From Phycicoccus jejuensis (GTDB taxonomy: Bacteria > Actinomycetota > Actinomycetes > Actinomycetales > Dermatophilaceae): DNA of 64,000 bases. The stretch lies in the NCBI RefSeq assembly GCF_000720925.1, contig NZ_JOEE01000005.1, forward strand, positions 1 through 64,000, given 5' to 3'. The translations under genes were made by a program, and so were the position numbers. Below the pieces are notes generated by a model. The model saw only the letters and a list, made by a program, of their open reading frames with translations, was not told the DNA's origin and searched no databases. This document shows, one piece after another, positions 29,179 to 43,596 of this stretch (position 1 is the stretch's first letter; every line of letters starts with the position of its first letter).

Positions 29179-30408
29179 ATGCTGCGCTGGCTGACCGCGG
29201 GCGAGTCCCACGGACCCGCCCTCCTCGCGACCATCGAGGGCCTCCCCGCCGGGGTCGAGGTGACGACCGCCGACATCGCGGACGCCCTCGCCCGTCGCCG
29301 CCTCGGCTACGGCCGTGGCGCCCGGCAGAAGTTCGAGCAGGACGAGGTCGAGGTGCTCGGCGGGCTGCGGCTCGGACGCACCCTCGGCTCGCCGGTCGCC
29401 ATCCGCATCGGCAACACCGAGTGGCCGAAGTGGCGCACCGTCATGAGCCCCGACCCGGTCGCCGCCGCCGACTACGCCGCCTCCGACGACGTCAACGCCG
29501 AGAAGGAGGTCGCCCGCAACCGGCCCCTGACCCGGCCGCGCCCCGGGCACGCCGACCTCGTCGGCATGCAGAAGTACGGCTTCGACGACGCCCGCCCGGT
29601 GCTCGAGCGCGCCTCCGCCCGCGAGACGGCCGCCCGGGTGGCCCTCGGCGCGGTCGCCGCCGCCTTCCTCGAGCAGGCCTACGGCATCCGGCTGCTCTCG
29701 CACACCGTCGCGATCGGCGCGGCCGGGGTGCGCGACGACGCCCCGCTGCCCGGGCCGGACGACGTGCCCGCGCTCGACGCCGACCCGGTGCGCGCCTTCG
29801 ACGCCGAGGGCTCGGCCGCGATGGTCGCCGAGGTCGACGCCGCCCACAAGGACGGCGACACGCTCGGCGGCGTCGTCGAGGTCGTCGCCGTCGGGGTGCC
29901 GCCGGGCCTCGGGTCGCACGTGCACTGGGACCGGCGCCTCGACGCCCGGCTCGGCGCGGCCCTCATGGGCATCCAGGCGATCAAGGGCGTCGAGGTCGGC
30001 GACGGCTTCCGCACCGCGGCGCGCCGGGGCTCGCAGGCCCACGACGAGATGGAGCGCGGCGCCGACGGCGTCATCCGGCGCCGCACGCTGCGTGCCGGCG
30101 GCACCGAGGGCGGGATGTCGGTCGGAGGCGTCCTGCGGGTGCGCGCGGCGATGAAGCCGATCTCCACCGTCCCGCGGGCGCTCGACACCGTCGACGTCGC
30201 CTCCGACGAGCCCGCGACCGCCATCCACCAGCGCTCCGACGTGTGCGCCGTGCCCGCGGCGGGCGTCGTCGCCGAGGCGATGGTCGCGCTCGTCCTCGCC
30301 GAGGCCTGCCTCGAGAAGTTCGGCGGCGACTCCGTGGCCGAGACCGCCCGCAACCACCGCGCCTACCTCGACGCGATCCCCGCGTCGATGCGCACCTGGG
30401 AGTCCTGA
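29179..30408 (+). CDS. aroC: Chorismate synthase
   Basis: 409 aa; converts EPSP to chorismate using reduced FMN. Signature stretches [47 protein letters not shown]-like [15 protein letters not shown], and EGGMSVGG followed by [17 protein letters not shown] 29179 is chosen over ATG 29170 because a CAGGAT -10-like box lies 7 nt upstream and conserved sequence begins [10 protein letters not shown]. It shares one base with the aroK start. Confidence 0.96.
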   Translation: MLRWLTAGESHGPALLATIEGLPAGVEVTTADIADALARRRLGYGRGARQKFEQDEVEVLGGLRLGRTLGSPVAIRIGNTEWPKWRTVMSPDPVAAADYAASDDVNAEKEVARNRPLTRPRPGHADLVGMQKYGFDDARPVLERASARETAARVALGAVAAAFLEQAYGIRLLSHTVAIGAAGVRDDAPLPGPDDVPALDADPVRAFDAEGSAAMVAEVDAAHKDGDTLGGVVEVVAVGVPPGLGSHVHWDRRLDARLGAALMGIQAIKGVEVGDGFRTAARRGSQAHDEMERGADGVIRRRTLRAGGTEGGMSVGGVLRVRAAMKPISTVPRALDTVDVASDEPATAIHQRSDVCAVPAAGVVAEAMVALVLAEACLEKFGGDSVAETARNHRAYLDAIPASMRTWES

Positions 30409-30914
30409 TGCCCCGCGTCGTCCTCGTCGGCCCGCCCGGGTGCGGCAAGACCACCACCGGGGAGGCGCTCGCCGCGCTGCTCAGGGTCCCGTTCCACGAC
30501 ACCGACGCCGCCGTCGAGGCCGCGCAGGGTCGGACTATCGGCGACATCTTCGTCGTCGACGGCGAGCCCGCGTTCCGGGAGCTCGAGCGGGCCGAGGTCG
30601 CGCGCTCGCTCGCCGAGGAGCCCGGCGTCGTCGCGCTCGGCGGGGGAGCGCCGGTCGACCCGCTGACCGAGCCCCTGCTCGCCGGCCACACCGTCGTCTT
30701 CCTCGACGTCGGGATCGCCGACGCCGCCAGGCGCATCGGGCTCGACCGATCGCGGCCGCTGCTCGCCGTCAACCCGCGCGCCTCGTGGGTGCGGCTGATG
30801 GGGGAGCGCCGGCCGGTCTACGAGCGGGTCGCGACGCACGTCGTCGACACCGCGGGCCGCCCGGCCGACGACGTGGCCGCCGAGATCGCGGGCCTGCTCG
30901 GGGCGCCGGCGTGA
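30408..30914 (+). CDS. aroK: Shikimate kinase
   Basis: 168 aa. P-loop [14 protein letters not shown], shikimate-binding [18 protein letters not shown] and FRELE, Gly-rich VALGGGAPV, lid arginine in GLDRSRPLL, and the [10 protein letters not shown] adenine loop. Normal length. Start overlaps the aroC stop (TGATG). Confidence 0.95.
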   Translation: MPRVVLVGPPGCGKTTTGEALAALLRVPFHDTDAAVEAAQGRTIGDIFVVDGEPAFRELERAEVARSLAEEPGVVALGGGAPVDPLTEPLLAGHTVVFLDVGIADAARRIGLDRSRPLLAVNPRASWVRLMGERRPVYERVATHVVDTAGRPADDVAAEIAGLLGAPA

Positions 30915-31984
30915 GCGAGCCGGTCGTCATCCCCGTCGGGGACCTCCACGACGTCGTCGTCGGGCGCGGGGTGCTCGACCGGGTGGCGGGCCTCGTGCCC
31001 GAGGGGGCGCGCCAGGTCCTCGTCGTCGGTCCGGAGGGGCTGGACCGCTACGCGGGACCGGTCGCGCAGTCGCTGCGCGCGGCCGGGCTCGTCGTCCACG
31101 AGGCGAGCGTGCCCGACGCCGAGCGGGCCAAGACCGCCGAGGTCGCCGCGTCGCTCTGGGCGGTGCTCGGGCAGCACGCCTTCACGCGCACCGACGCCGT
31201 CGTCGCGGTCGGCGGCGGCACCGTCACCGACCTCGCCGGCTTCGTCGCCGCGACGTGGCTGCGCGGGGTGGCGGTCGTCCACGTCCCGACGACGCTGCTC
31301 GCGATGGTCGACGCCGCGGTCGGCGGCAAGACGGGCATCAACACCGCCGAGGGCAAGAACCTCGTCGGCTCCTTCCACACGCCGGCCGGTGTCGTCTGCG
31401 ACCTCGACGTCCTCTCGACGCTGCCGCAGGCGGACCTCGTCGCCGGGCTCGCCGAGGTGCTCAAGGGCGGGTTCATCGCCGACCCGCGCATCCTCGAGCT
31501 CGTCGAGGCCGCGCCGCAGGACGCGGTGCGCTGGGACGCGCCCGTCCTCGACGAGCTCGTGCGCCGCAAGGTCGCGGTCAAGGCCGAGGTCGTCGCCGGT
31601 GACCTTCGCGAGGCGTTCGCGCGGGAGGTGCTGAACTACGGGCACACGCTCGGGCACGCCGTCGAGCAGGTCGAGGGCTACCGGCGCCGCCACGGCGAGG
31701 CGGTGGCCATCGGGATGGTGTTCGCGGCCGAGCTCGGGCACCGCACGGGCACGGTCTCGTCCGAGCTGCTGGCCCGGCACCGGTCGGTGCTGGCGGCCGT
31801 CGGGCTGCCGACGACGTACGACGCGGCGCCCGTCGAGGAGCTGCTCGCCGTCATGGCGCGCGACAAGAAGTCGCGCGGCGCCCGGCTGCGCTTCGTCGTC
31901 CTCGACGGGCTCGCCCACCCGGTGCGCCTCGAGGGGCCGCCGGAGTCCCTCCTGCGCGAGGCCTACGCCGCCCTCGCCCCCTGA
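30911..31984 (+). CDS. aroB: 3-dehydroquinate synthase
   Basis: 357 aa, NAD- and metal-dependent. NAD loop [20 protein letters not shown], then [31 protein letters not shown], the metal/active-site [12 protein letters not shown] and [11 protein letters not shown] (His ligands). GTG overlaps the aroK stop. An aroQ/aroD gene commonly follows aroB in actinobacteria but is not present here; instead a palindromic element and an AbiEi-like gene come next. Confidence 0.96.
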   Translation: MSEPVVIPVGDLHDVVVGRGVLDRVAGLVPEGARQVLVVGPEGLDRYAGPVAQSLRAAGLVVHEASVPDAERAKTAEVAASLWAVLGQHAFTRTDAVVAVGGGTVTDLAGFVAATWLRGVAVVHVPTTLLAMVDAAVGGKTGINTAEGKNLVGSFHTPAGVVCDLDVLSTLPQADLVAGLAEVLKGGFIADPRILELVEAAPQDAVRWDAPVLDELVRRKVAVKAEVVAGDLREAFAREVLNYGHTLGHAVEQVEGYRRRHGEAVAIGMVFAAELGHRTGTVSSELLARHRSVLAAVGLPTTYDAAPVEELLAVMARDKKSRGARLRFVVLDGLAHPVRLEGPPESLLREAYAALAP

Positions 31985-31989
31985 CGCCT

Positions 31990-32057
31990 CTTCTCCCCGC
32001 GACCTGCGGTGGTCCGCGTGCGACCGCAGGGGGATCCGCGCAGGTCGCCCGGAGCAG
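31990..32057. repeat. 68-bp imperfect palindromic element, copy 1
   Basis: Begins 5 nt after the aroB stop. Core 31999-32048 starts GCGACCTGCGGTGGT and ends GCGCAGGTCGC, so its 10-bp ends (GCGACCTGCG / CGCAGGTCGC) pair perfectly. An inner pairing (CTGCGGT with ACCGCAG) is an alternative. Outer flanks CTtCTCC and GGAGCAG extend the palindrome imperfectly. The core is identical at 46 of 50 positions to copy 2 at 33095-33144, in the same orientation. Confidence 0.9.
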
Positions 32058-32123
32058 AGCGGCGTCAGCGGGGCCTGTGGATGACGGCGTCGGCACTCCC
32101 TCCCGACGTGCCACCGTCGGGGG

Positions 32124-33080
32124 ATGCTCGGCGACCCGCCACCCGCACCCTTCGACCCCGCGCTCCTGCGCGGGGCGCCGGACCTGCGCCCGATGGGTAT
32201 CGACCCCGGTCGCCGTGGGTGGCACCACGTGCGCCACGGCGCCTGGGTCGACGAGGCGGTGTGGCGCGGCCTGACGCCCGAGCAGGGACACGCCGCCCTG
32301 GTGCACGCCACCGACCTCGCGGCGCGTCGGCCGGCCCGCAACGTCTACGCGCTCGAGTCCGCCGCGGCGGTGTGGGGCCTGCCCGTCATCGGAGCCTGGC
32401 CCCAGCACGTCACCGTGCTGCGGAGCCGGGCCGAGCAGCGCGGCTCGGCCGTCGTGCGCGTCCACGTCGGCCTGCCGACCGAGGGCGTCCTGCGCGAGGG
32501 CCTCAGGGTCACCGAGGTGGCGCGAACGGTCGTCGACCTCGCCCGGATGCGGTCCTTCGAGTCGGGGCTCACGGCTGCGGACCACGCCCTGCGCCATGCG
32601 ATGACGACGCCCGAGGCACTGGTCGCAGCTGCCGGTGACGTGCCGCCGCGCGTGTGGGGGCGGCCCCGGGCGCTGCTCGTGGCCGAGCTCGCCGACGGGC
32701 GCTCCATGTCGCCGGGCGAGAGCCTGTCCCGGGCCCGCATGTTCACGTTGCGGCTGCCGCGCCCGACGCTGCAGGTCCCGCTGGAGGACGACGAGGGCCT
32801 CGTCGGGTTCGGTGACTTCGGGTGGCCCGGGGTGGTCGGCGAGGTCGACGGCCGGCGCAAGTACGCCGTCCCGGCGGGCGCCGACGCCGTCGCGGCCGAG
32901 CGCGCGCTGTGGGCCGAGAAGCTGCGGGAGGACCGCATCCGACGCCGATGGCGCCTGGCCCGGTGGGTCTGGGCGGATGCGCTCGAGGAGGCACGGCTCG
33001 CGCGGATCCTCCTCGCCCAGGGGGTTCGTCCCGTGGCGCGACCACGGTGGGTGGACCTCGGCGCCCGCGACGCGTCATGA
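32124..33080 (+). CDS. AbiEi antitoxin-like / nuclease-fold protein
   Basis: 318 aa. The N-terminal part resembles AbiEi-type regulators of type IV toxin-antitoxin systems (PMGIDPGRRGWHHVRHGAWV; ALESAAAVWGLPV; GLRVTEVARTVVDLAR). The C-terminal third, FGDFGWPGVVGEVDGRRKY with flanking helices, has the D...E-x-D...K spacing of a DUF559/PD-(D/E)XK-like fold. This combination is common in actinobacteria as single genes without an AbiEii toxin, and none is adjacent here. A CACCGT box 6 nt before ATG suggests leaderless expression. Near-identical palindromic elements flank it, consistent with acquisition as a unit. Confidence 0.7.
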   Translation: MLGDPPPAPFDPALLRGAPDLRPMGIDPGRRGWHHVRHGAWVDEAVWRGLTPEQGHAALVHATDLAARRPARNVYALESAAAVWGLPVIGAWPQHVTVLRSRAEQRGSAVVRVHVGLPTEGVLREGLRVTEVARTVVDLARMRSFESGLTAADHALRHAMTTPEALVAAAGDVPPRVWGRPRALLVAELADGRSMSPGESLSRARMFTLRLPRPTLQVPLEDDEGLVGFGDFGWPGVVGEVDGRRKYAVPAGADAVAAERALWAEKLREDRIRRRWRLARWVWADALEEARLARILLAQGVRPVARPRWVDLGARDAS

Positions 33081-33085
33081 CACCC

Positions 33086-33153
33086 CTGCTCCGCGCGACC
33101 TGCGGTGGTGCGCGTGCGCTCGCAGGGGGATCCGCGCAGATCGCGGGGGGAAG
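33086..33153. repeat. 68-bp imperfect palindromic element, copy 2
   Basis: Begins 5 nt after the stop of the AbiEi-like gene, the same offset as copy 1 after aroB. Left flank CTGCTCCGCGCGACCTGC is, apart from one base, the reverse complement of the right flank of copy 1. The right end (GCAGATCGC) has one change that weakens the end pairing. Confidence 0.9.
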
Positions 33154-33202
33154 GGCCGCTGCGGGGGAGGCGGCGTGGTCCGGGGGGTGGGGCGCGGGAC
33201 GG

Positions 33203-33208
33203 TACGAT
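33203..33208 (+). promoter_or_regulatory. Putative -10 box (TACGAT) of efp-nusB
   Basis: TACGAT gives a leader of about 80 nt before the efp start at 33297; the leader ends with GAGAGAT as a weak ribosome site. Confidence 0.5.
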
Positions 33209-33296
33209 GATCGCTGATCCCCCACCCCTCGCCGGGGTGACGCGCGCCCGCCCGACGGCGGTGCGCCGCTTCCGAGACACGAGAGAGATCCCGCAC

Positions 33297-33857
33297 GTGG
33301 CATCGACCAACGACCTCAAGAACGGCCTCGTCCTCAACCTCGAGGGCCAGCTGTGGTCCGTCGTGGAGTTCCAGCACGTCAAGCCGGGCAAGGGCCCCGC
33401 GTTCGTGCGGACGAAGCTGAAGAACGTCCTGTCCGGCAAGGTCGTCGACAAGACGTTCAACGCCGGCGTCAAGGTCGAGACGGCGAACGTCGACAAGCGC
33501 ACGATGCAGTACCTCTACAACGACGGCACCGACTTCATCTTCATGGACGGTGACACCTACGACCAGCTCCCCGTGAGCCCCGAGGTCGTCGGCGACGCCG
33601 CGAAGTACCTCCTCGAGAACCAGGACGCGATCGTGGCCCGCCACGACGGCTCGGTCCTCTACATCGAGCTCCCCGCCTCGGTCATCCTCGAGATCACCTA
33701 CACCGAGCCGGGCCTCCAGGGCGACCGCTCGACCGGCGGCACCAAGCCGGCGACCCTCGAGACCGGTGCCGAGGTCCAGGTCCCGCTCTTCCTCGAGCAG
33801 GGCACGAAGATCAAGGTCGACACCCGCGACGGCTCCTACCTCGGCCGGGTCAGCTGA
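33297..33857 (+). CDS. efp: Elongation factor P (PGKGP-loop subfamily)
   Basis: 186 aa, three beta-barrel domains. Domain I loop is [17 protein letters not shown]; the tip Lys in PGKGP is the residue modified in E. coli. The proline-flanked PGKGP loop defines the subfamily shown to work without modification, and no epmA/epmB-like gene is seen here. Ends with the conserved [21 protein letters not shown] start; residues before [11 protein letters not shown] fit the family. Relieves ribosome stalling at polyproline stretches. nusB starts 3 nt later. Confidence 0.96.
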   Translation: MASTNDLKNGLVLNLEGQLWSVVEFQHVKPGKGPAFVRTKLKNVLSGKVVDKTFNAGVKVETANVDKRTMQYLYNDGTDFIFMDGDTYDQLPVSPEVVGDAAKYLLENQDAIVARHDGSVLYIELPASVILEITYTEPGLQGDRSTGGTKPATLETGAEVQVPLFLEQGTKIKVDTRDGSYLGRVS

Positions 33858-33860
33858 CCC

Positions 33861-34274
33861 GTGGCCGCTCGCACCAAGGCCCGCAAGCGCGCCCTCGACC
33901 TGCTGTTCGAGGCGGAGCAGCGGGGCATCGACGCCGCGGAGCTGCTGCGTGAGCGGCTGGCCACGCCGGTCACCGAGCACGCGCTGCCCGAGCTGACCGC
34001 CGACCTCGTCACCGGGGTCTCGGAGCGCCGCGAGACGATCGACGAGCTCATCACCACCTACGCGCAGGGCTGGTCCCTGAAGCGGATGCCCGCCGTCGAC
34101 CGCAGCATCCTGCGGCTCGGCGCGTGGGAGGTCCTGTACTCGCCGGACGTCCCCGAGGCCGTCGCCATCAGCGAGTGGGTCGGGCTCGCCACCGAGCTCT
34201 CGACCGACGACAGCCCCCGGTTCGTCAACGGCCTGCTCGGCCGGCTCGCCGAGGTCAAGCCGACGCTCGCCTGA
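33861..34274 (+). CDS. nusB: Transcription antitermination protein NusB
   Basis: 137 aa all-helical protein binding rRNA boxA with NusE. Conserved ARTKARKRALDLLFEAEQRG, LITTYAQGWSLKRMPAVDRS and ILRLGAWEVLY, and the C-terminal FVNGLLGRLAE. Co-transcribed with efp. A small hairpin GTGCCG-n6-CGGCAC follows at 34290-34307 and may be its terminator. Confidence 0.95.
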   Translation: MAARTKARKRALDLLFEAEQRGIDAAELLRERLATPVTEHALPELTADLVTGVSERRETIDELITTYAQGWSLKRMPAVDRSILRLGAWEVLYSPDVPEAVAISEWVGLATELSTDDSPRFVNGLLGRLAEVKPTLA

Positions 34275-34316
34275 AAACCGGTTGCCGCAGTGCCGTGCGG
34301 GCGGCACGGTCGGGGG

Positions 34317-34814
34317 ATGAGCGTCCGCCCGGCCACCACCGCCGACCTGCCGCTGCTCGGCCCCCTCGAGGACACCGGCGACCGGCAGTTCACCGACCTC
34401 TTCGGTGACCTCGGCTGGCCGGCGGCCACGCCGGGGGAGGAGCGCGCGGGGGTGCCGGGGTTCCTCCTCGTCGCGACCGACGACGAGACCCCGGGCGCGC
34501 CGGTCGTCGGGTTTGCCCACGTCCTCGACCTCGGGGGCGCGTGGCACCTCGAGCAGCTCTCGGTCGACCCCGACCACCAGGGGCGAGGCCACGGCACCGC
34601 GCTGCTCGCGGCCGTCGACACCGAGGTCGCCGCGCGGGGCGGCGGCACGCTCACCCTCATGACCTACGCCGCCGTCGCGTGGAACGGCCCGTTCTACGCG
34701 CGGCGGGGCTGGGCGGAGGTCGAGCCCCCGGCCCGCCTGGCGCCGATGCTCGCGGCCGAGGAGCGCGAGGGGCTGGCGCGGCACGGTCGGCGGATCGCGA
34801 TGGAGCGCCGCTGA
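34317..34814 (+). CDS. GNAT family acetyltransferase
   Basis: 165 aa. Core: HLEQLSVDPDHQGRGHGTAL with the Q-x-x-G-x-G acetyl-CoA loop, then TLMTYAAVAWNGPFYARRG (motif B, with the Asn-x-x-Phe-Tyr element). The last 40 residues (LAPMLAAEEREGLARHGRR) match tails of small-molecule GNATs. ATG 34317 has a CACGGT box 6 nt upstream. Substrate unknown. Confidence 0.85.
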   Translation: MSVRPATTADLPLLGPLEDTGDRQFTDLFGDLGWPAATPGEERAGVPGFLLVATDDETPGAPVVGFAHVLDLGGAWHLEQLSVDPDHQGRGHGTALLAAVDTEVAARGGGTLTLMTYAAVAWNGPFYARRGWAEVEPPARLAPMLAAEEREGLARHGRRIAMERR

Positions 34815-34834
34815 CGCGGCGTTCGCACCCGGGG

Positions 34835-35026
34835 TCAGCGGGCGCCGGCGCTCGCGAAGACCACCTCGGGCCACGGGGACGCGGCCAGCCAGGCGCGGTA
34901 GGTCTCGGTGTCCGCGTCCGCCGGCGGGAAGAGCGGCTGGCGTGCGGCAACCGCCGCGACGGCCGGACCGTCGGCGTCGACCGCGCAGGAGGCCGCACCG
35001 GCAGTGGGGGGAGCGATGGTCGTCAC
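34835..35026 (-). CDS. Small hypothetical protein (63 aa) with strong ribosome site
   Basis: GTG start at 35026 preceded, 5 nt upstream on the minus strand, by GAAGGAGG, one of the best ribosome sites in the window, which is the main evidence that it is a gene. The product starts MTTIAPPTAGAASCAVDADG and ends WLAASPWPEVVFASAGAR: Ala/Pro-rich, one Cys, no transmembrane helix and no recognisable domain. It lies divergent from the SnoaL-like gene with a 167-bp gap. Function unknown; it could also be a leader or regulatory peptide. Confidence 0.55.
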   Translation of the reverse strand: MTTIAPPTAGAASCAVDADGPAVAAVAARQPLFPPADADTETYRAWLAASPWPEVVFASAGAR

Positions 35027-35193
35027 GGGGGCCTCCTTCGGGATCGGGCGGGTGCTGCGACAGCACCAGTGCATCACAGTGTGTTGGGGCAGGCATAGCG
35101 ATGCGTTATGCGTCTCACGACCCGGATGACGTCCGTGCCGGGTGCCGCCCGTGGGGGCTGGCGCCGGCCCGCGCACCGTGCTGGACTGTGCGG

Positions 35194-35568
35194 ATGAGCA
35201 CGCTCGGGCCGCGGCTGGCCGCTGCGATCGCCGCCAAGGACCCCGACACCGTCCGCGCGCTCGTCGCCCCCGACGTCGACTTCCGTGGGCTCACCCCCGG
35301 CCGCGCGTGGGAGGGCACCGGCGCGGAGGCGCTCGTCGAGGTGTTGTTCGGCGCGTGGTTCGAGCCCTCCGACGAGGTCCGGGCGCTGCTCGACGTCACC
35401 GTCGGCGCGCCCGTGGAGGACACCGAGCGCGTCTCGTACCGGCTGGCGCTGCGCAACGGCGACGGGGACTTCACGGCCGAGCAGCAGGCGTACTACCGCA
35501 CCGAGGGCGAGCGCATCACGTACCTGCGCGTGCTCTGCTCCGGCTTCCGGCCGCACACCTCCGGCTGA
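35194..35568 (+). CDS. SnoaL/NTF2-like protein
   Basis: 124 aa. Pattern typical of SnoaL-like proteins: an N-terminal helix with LAAAIAAKDPDTVRALVAPD, VDFRGLTPGRAWEGTGAEAL, a central strand pair (VSYRLALRNGDGDF) and QQAYYRTEGERITYLRVLC. The cone-shaped fold often binds small hydrophobic ligands or acts as isomerase; no catalytic residues can be assigned. Neighbouring genes give no hint. Confidence 0.78.
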   Translation: MSTLGPRLAAAIAAKDPDTVRALVAPDVDFRGLTPGRAWEGTGAEALVEVLFGAWFEPSDEVRALLDVTVGAPVEDTERVSYRLALRNGDGDFTAEQQAYYRTEGERITYLRVLCSGFRPHTSG

Positions 35569-35595
35569 TTGACCGCACCCGCGGCACCCGTCGGG

Positions 35596-36129
35596 TCAGC
35601 GGCCGTCGCGCGGCCCGAAGACCGTCAGGGCCACGAACGGCATGTGCGTGTGCCCGCAGCAGACGGTCCGCACCGCCTCGGGTACGTCCGCGAACGCCTC
35701 GGCCCACCGCCCGAGCCGCGTGTCGACGAGGACGACCTCGTCGTCGTCGCGGGGGCTGCCGTGGCAGAAGAGCACGTCGCCGAACCCCTCGACCGACCGG
35801 ACCGCGGGGTGGGGGAGCCCGGCGAGCAGCTCCACCTGGTCGGGCCGCAGCACCTTCGCCGCGAACACCGACTCGGGGTGCTCGCAGCGGCCTCCGCGCG
35901 CGACCTCGACGACCTCGCGGTCGGCGTTTCCCCGGACGAGCAGCCCCCGGTCGCCGAGCGCGGTGAGGGCGTCGAGCGTCTCGACGGGCATCGGCCCCGA
36001 CACGAGGTCGCCCGTCACGACGACGAGGTCGGCGGCGCGGACGTCGGGCTCGGCGGTGACGGCCTCGAGCACCGGGAGGACCCCGTGCGTGTCGGACAGC
36101 AGGGCGACGGAGCGGACGGCGACGACCAT
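35596..36129 (-). CDS. Metallophosphoesterase (YfcE-like)
   Basis: 177 aa. Calcineurin-like metal motifs: LLSDTHGVLP (D-x-H), VVTGDLVSG (GD), VRGNADREV (GN-[AH/D]), LFCHGSPRD and CCGHTHMPF (GH-x-H). A compact single-domain phosphodiesterase or phosphatase, close to YfcE/MJ0936. Leaderless start at ATG 36129 behind a TAGGGT box. Divergent from pyrR. Substrate unknown. Confidence 0.88.
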   Translation of the reverse strand: MVVAVRSVALLSDTHGVLPVLEAVTAEPDVRAADLVVVTGDLVSGPMPVETLDALTALGDRGLLVRGNADREVVEVARGGRCEHPESVFAAKVLRPDQVELLAGLPHPAVRSVEGFGDVLFCHGSPRDDDEVVLVDTRLGRWAEAFADVPEAVRTVCCGHTHMPFVALTVFGPRDGR

Positions 36130-36135
36130 CCACCG

Positions 36136-36141
36136 ACCCTA
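36136..36141 (-). promoter_or_regulatory. Putative -10 box (TAGGGT), leaderless metallophosphoesterase
   Basis: On the minus strand TAGGGT lies 6 nt before ATG 36129. Confidence 0.55.
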
Positions 36142-36196
36142 GGCGCGGCGGCGTCCACGGGGCGGGCCGGAGTGCGACCCGTCCGCCGTCGGCCGC

Positions 36197-37835
<1,639 letters not shown>

Positions 37836-37839
<4 letters not shown>

Positions 37840-39143
37840 GCGACCTGCTCATCACCGGGGTCACCTGGCACGACGCCGACGGCACGCCGCGGACCGGCGA
37901 CGTCGCCGTCCGCGAGGGGACGGTCACCGAGGTCGGCCGCGTCGAGGACACCGAGGGCCTGACCCGCCACGACGCCGACGGCCTCACCCTCCTGCCCGGC
38001 TTCGTCGACCTGCACACCCACCTGCGCCAGCCCGGCCGCGAGGACGCCGAGACCGTCGTGTCCGGCTCGCGCGCCGCCGCGGTCGGCGGCTACACGGCGG
38101 TCCTCGCGATGGCCAACACGACCCCGGTCACCGACACCGCCGAGGCGGCCGAGCACGTCCAGCGCCTCGGGCGCGACTGCGGGCTCGTCGACGTCGTCCC
38201 GGTCGGAGCCGTGACCAAGGGCCTCGAGGGCGCCGAGCTCGCCGAGCTCGGGCTCATGCACCGCAGCCGTGCCCGGGTCACCGTCTTCTCCGACGACGGG
38301 CGCTGCGTCGCCGACCCCCGCGTCATGCGCCGCGCGCTGGAGTACCTGCGGCCCTTCGACGGGGTCGTCAGCCAGCACAGCCAGGACCCCTCGCTCGCCG
38401 GCCCGCAGGCCTGCTGCCACGAGGGCGAGCTGTCCGGGCGCCTCGGCCTGCCGGGGTGGCCGCCGGTCGCGGAGGCGAGCATCATCGCCCGCGACGCCAT
38501 GCTCGCCCGGCACACCGGCGGACGGGTCCACGTCGCGCACGTGAGCACCGCCGAGGGCCTCGACGTCGTGCGCTGGGCGAAGGAGCGCGGCATCCGGATG
38601 ACCGCCGAGGTCGCGCCGCACCACCTCGCGCTCGGCACCGACCTGCTGACCGGGTACGACCCGGTCTACAAGGTCAACCCGCCGCTGCGTCCCACCGAGG
38701 ACCAGGAGGCGCTGCGCGAGGGCCTGGCCGACGGCACGATCGACGCCGTCGCCACCGACCACGCCCCGCACGCGCGGCACGACAAGGAGCACGCGTTCGT
38801 CGACGCCGCGTTCGGGATGCTCGGCCTCGAGACCGCGTTCTCGGTCGTCCACGACCTCCTCGTCACCACCGGCCGGATGACGATGGCCGACCTCGCCCGT
38901 GTCCTCTCGACGGCGCCGGCGGGCATCGCCCGCCTCGCCGACCACGGTCGTCCCGTCGCCCCCGGCGAGCCGGCCAACCTCGTGCTCGTCGACCCCACGG
39001 CAGCGGTCACCGTCGACCGTGACGCCTCCCACTCCCTGTCCCGCAACACCCCGTGGCACGGGCGCACCCTCACCGGGGCCGTGCACACGACGATCCTGCG
39101 CGGTGCCGTCACCGCGCGGGAAGGAGAGCCCGCACCGTGCTGA
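37836..39143 (+). CDS. pyrC: Dihydroorotase (type I)
   Basis: 435 aa amidohydrolase. Metal motif [19 protein letters not shown] in VSQHSQDP and [16 protein letters not shown], catalytic Asp in [16 protein letters not shown]. The conserved [11 protein letters not shown] and late [12 protein letters not shown] follow. Length 435 fits class I (PyrC1) enzymes. carA starts 7 nt before its end. Confidence 0.96.
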
Positions 39144-40284
39144 CCACCCGCGAACCCGCCGTCCTCGTCCTCGAGGACGGGCGCACCTTCACCGGCTCCG
39201 CCTACGGCCGCCGCGGCGAGACCGTCGGCGAGGCCGTCTTCTCGACCGGCATGACCGGCTACCAGGAGACGCTCACCGACCCGAGCTACCACCGCCAGGT
39301 CGTCGTCATGACGGCGCCGCACGTCGGCAACACCGGCTGGAACGACGAGGACGACGAGTCGGGCCGCATCTGGGTCGCGGGCTACGTCGTGCGCGACCCC
39401 GCGCTGCGCCCCTCGAGCTGGCGCAGCCGCCGCACCCTCGAGGACGAGCTCGACGCGCAGGGCGTCGTCGGCATCTGCGACGTCGACACCCGGGCCCTGA
39501 CCCGCCACCTGCGCGAGCGCGGCGCGATGCGGGTCGGCATCTTCTCCGGCGAGCTCGCCGCGCGCCCGGGCCCGGAGCTCCTGCAGCGGGTCACCGAGGC
39601 GCCGCCGATGACCGGCGCGTCGCTCGCCGCCGAGGTCGCCACGAAGGAGGCCTACGTCGTGCCGCCGGTGGGGGAGAAGCGGTTCACCGTGGCCGCCGTC
39701 GACCTCGGCATCAAGTCCAACACCCCGCGGATGATGGCCGAGCGCGGCATCGAGGTGCACGTCCTGCCGGCCACCGCGACCCTCGAGGAGGTCCGCGCGG
39801 CCGGCCCCGACGGCGTGTTCTTCTCCAACGGCCCCGGCGACCCGGCGACGGCCGACGTCCAGGCCGAGCTGCTCCGGGGCGTGATGCGCGAGGGCATCCC
39901 GTACTTCGGCATCTGCTTCGGCAACCAGATCCTCGGCAAGGCGCTCGGGTTCGGCACGTACAAGCTCAAGTACGGCCACCGCGGCATCAACCAGCCGGTC
40001 ATGGACCGCACGACCGGCAAGGTCGAGGTCACCGCCCACAACCACGGGTTCGCCGTCGACGCCCCGCTCGAGGGCTCGACGAGCACCGACTTCGGCGAGG
40101 CGAGCGTCAGCCACGTCTGCCTCAACGACGACGTCGTCGAGGGCCTCGAGGTCCGGCGGGACGGGCGGCTCGTCGCCTTCTCCGTCCAGTACCACCCGGA
40201 GGCCGCGGCCGGCCCGCACGACGCCGCCTACCTCTTCGACCGCTTCTGCGATCTCATGACCAGCAACCAGGAGGTGCGCGCCTG

Positions 40285-40285
<1 letters not shown>
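39137..40285 (+). CDS. carA: Carbamoyl-phosphate synthase small subunit
   Basis: 382 aa glutaminase subunit. The N-terminal CPSase domain has [20 protein letters not shown]. The class I amidotransferase domain has the nucleophile Cys in [18 protein letters not shown] and His/Glu in [11 protein letters not shown]. The motif reads ICFGNQ rather than the E. coli ICLGHQ, a variation seen in related actinobacteria. GTG 39137 follows GGAAGGAGAG, a good ribosome site. Shares one base with carB. Confidence 0.96.
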
Positions 40286-43592
<3,307 letters not shown>

Positions 43593-43596
<4 letters not shown>

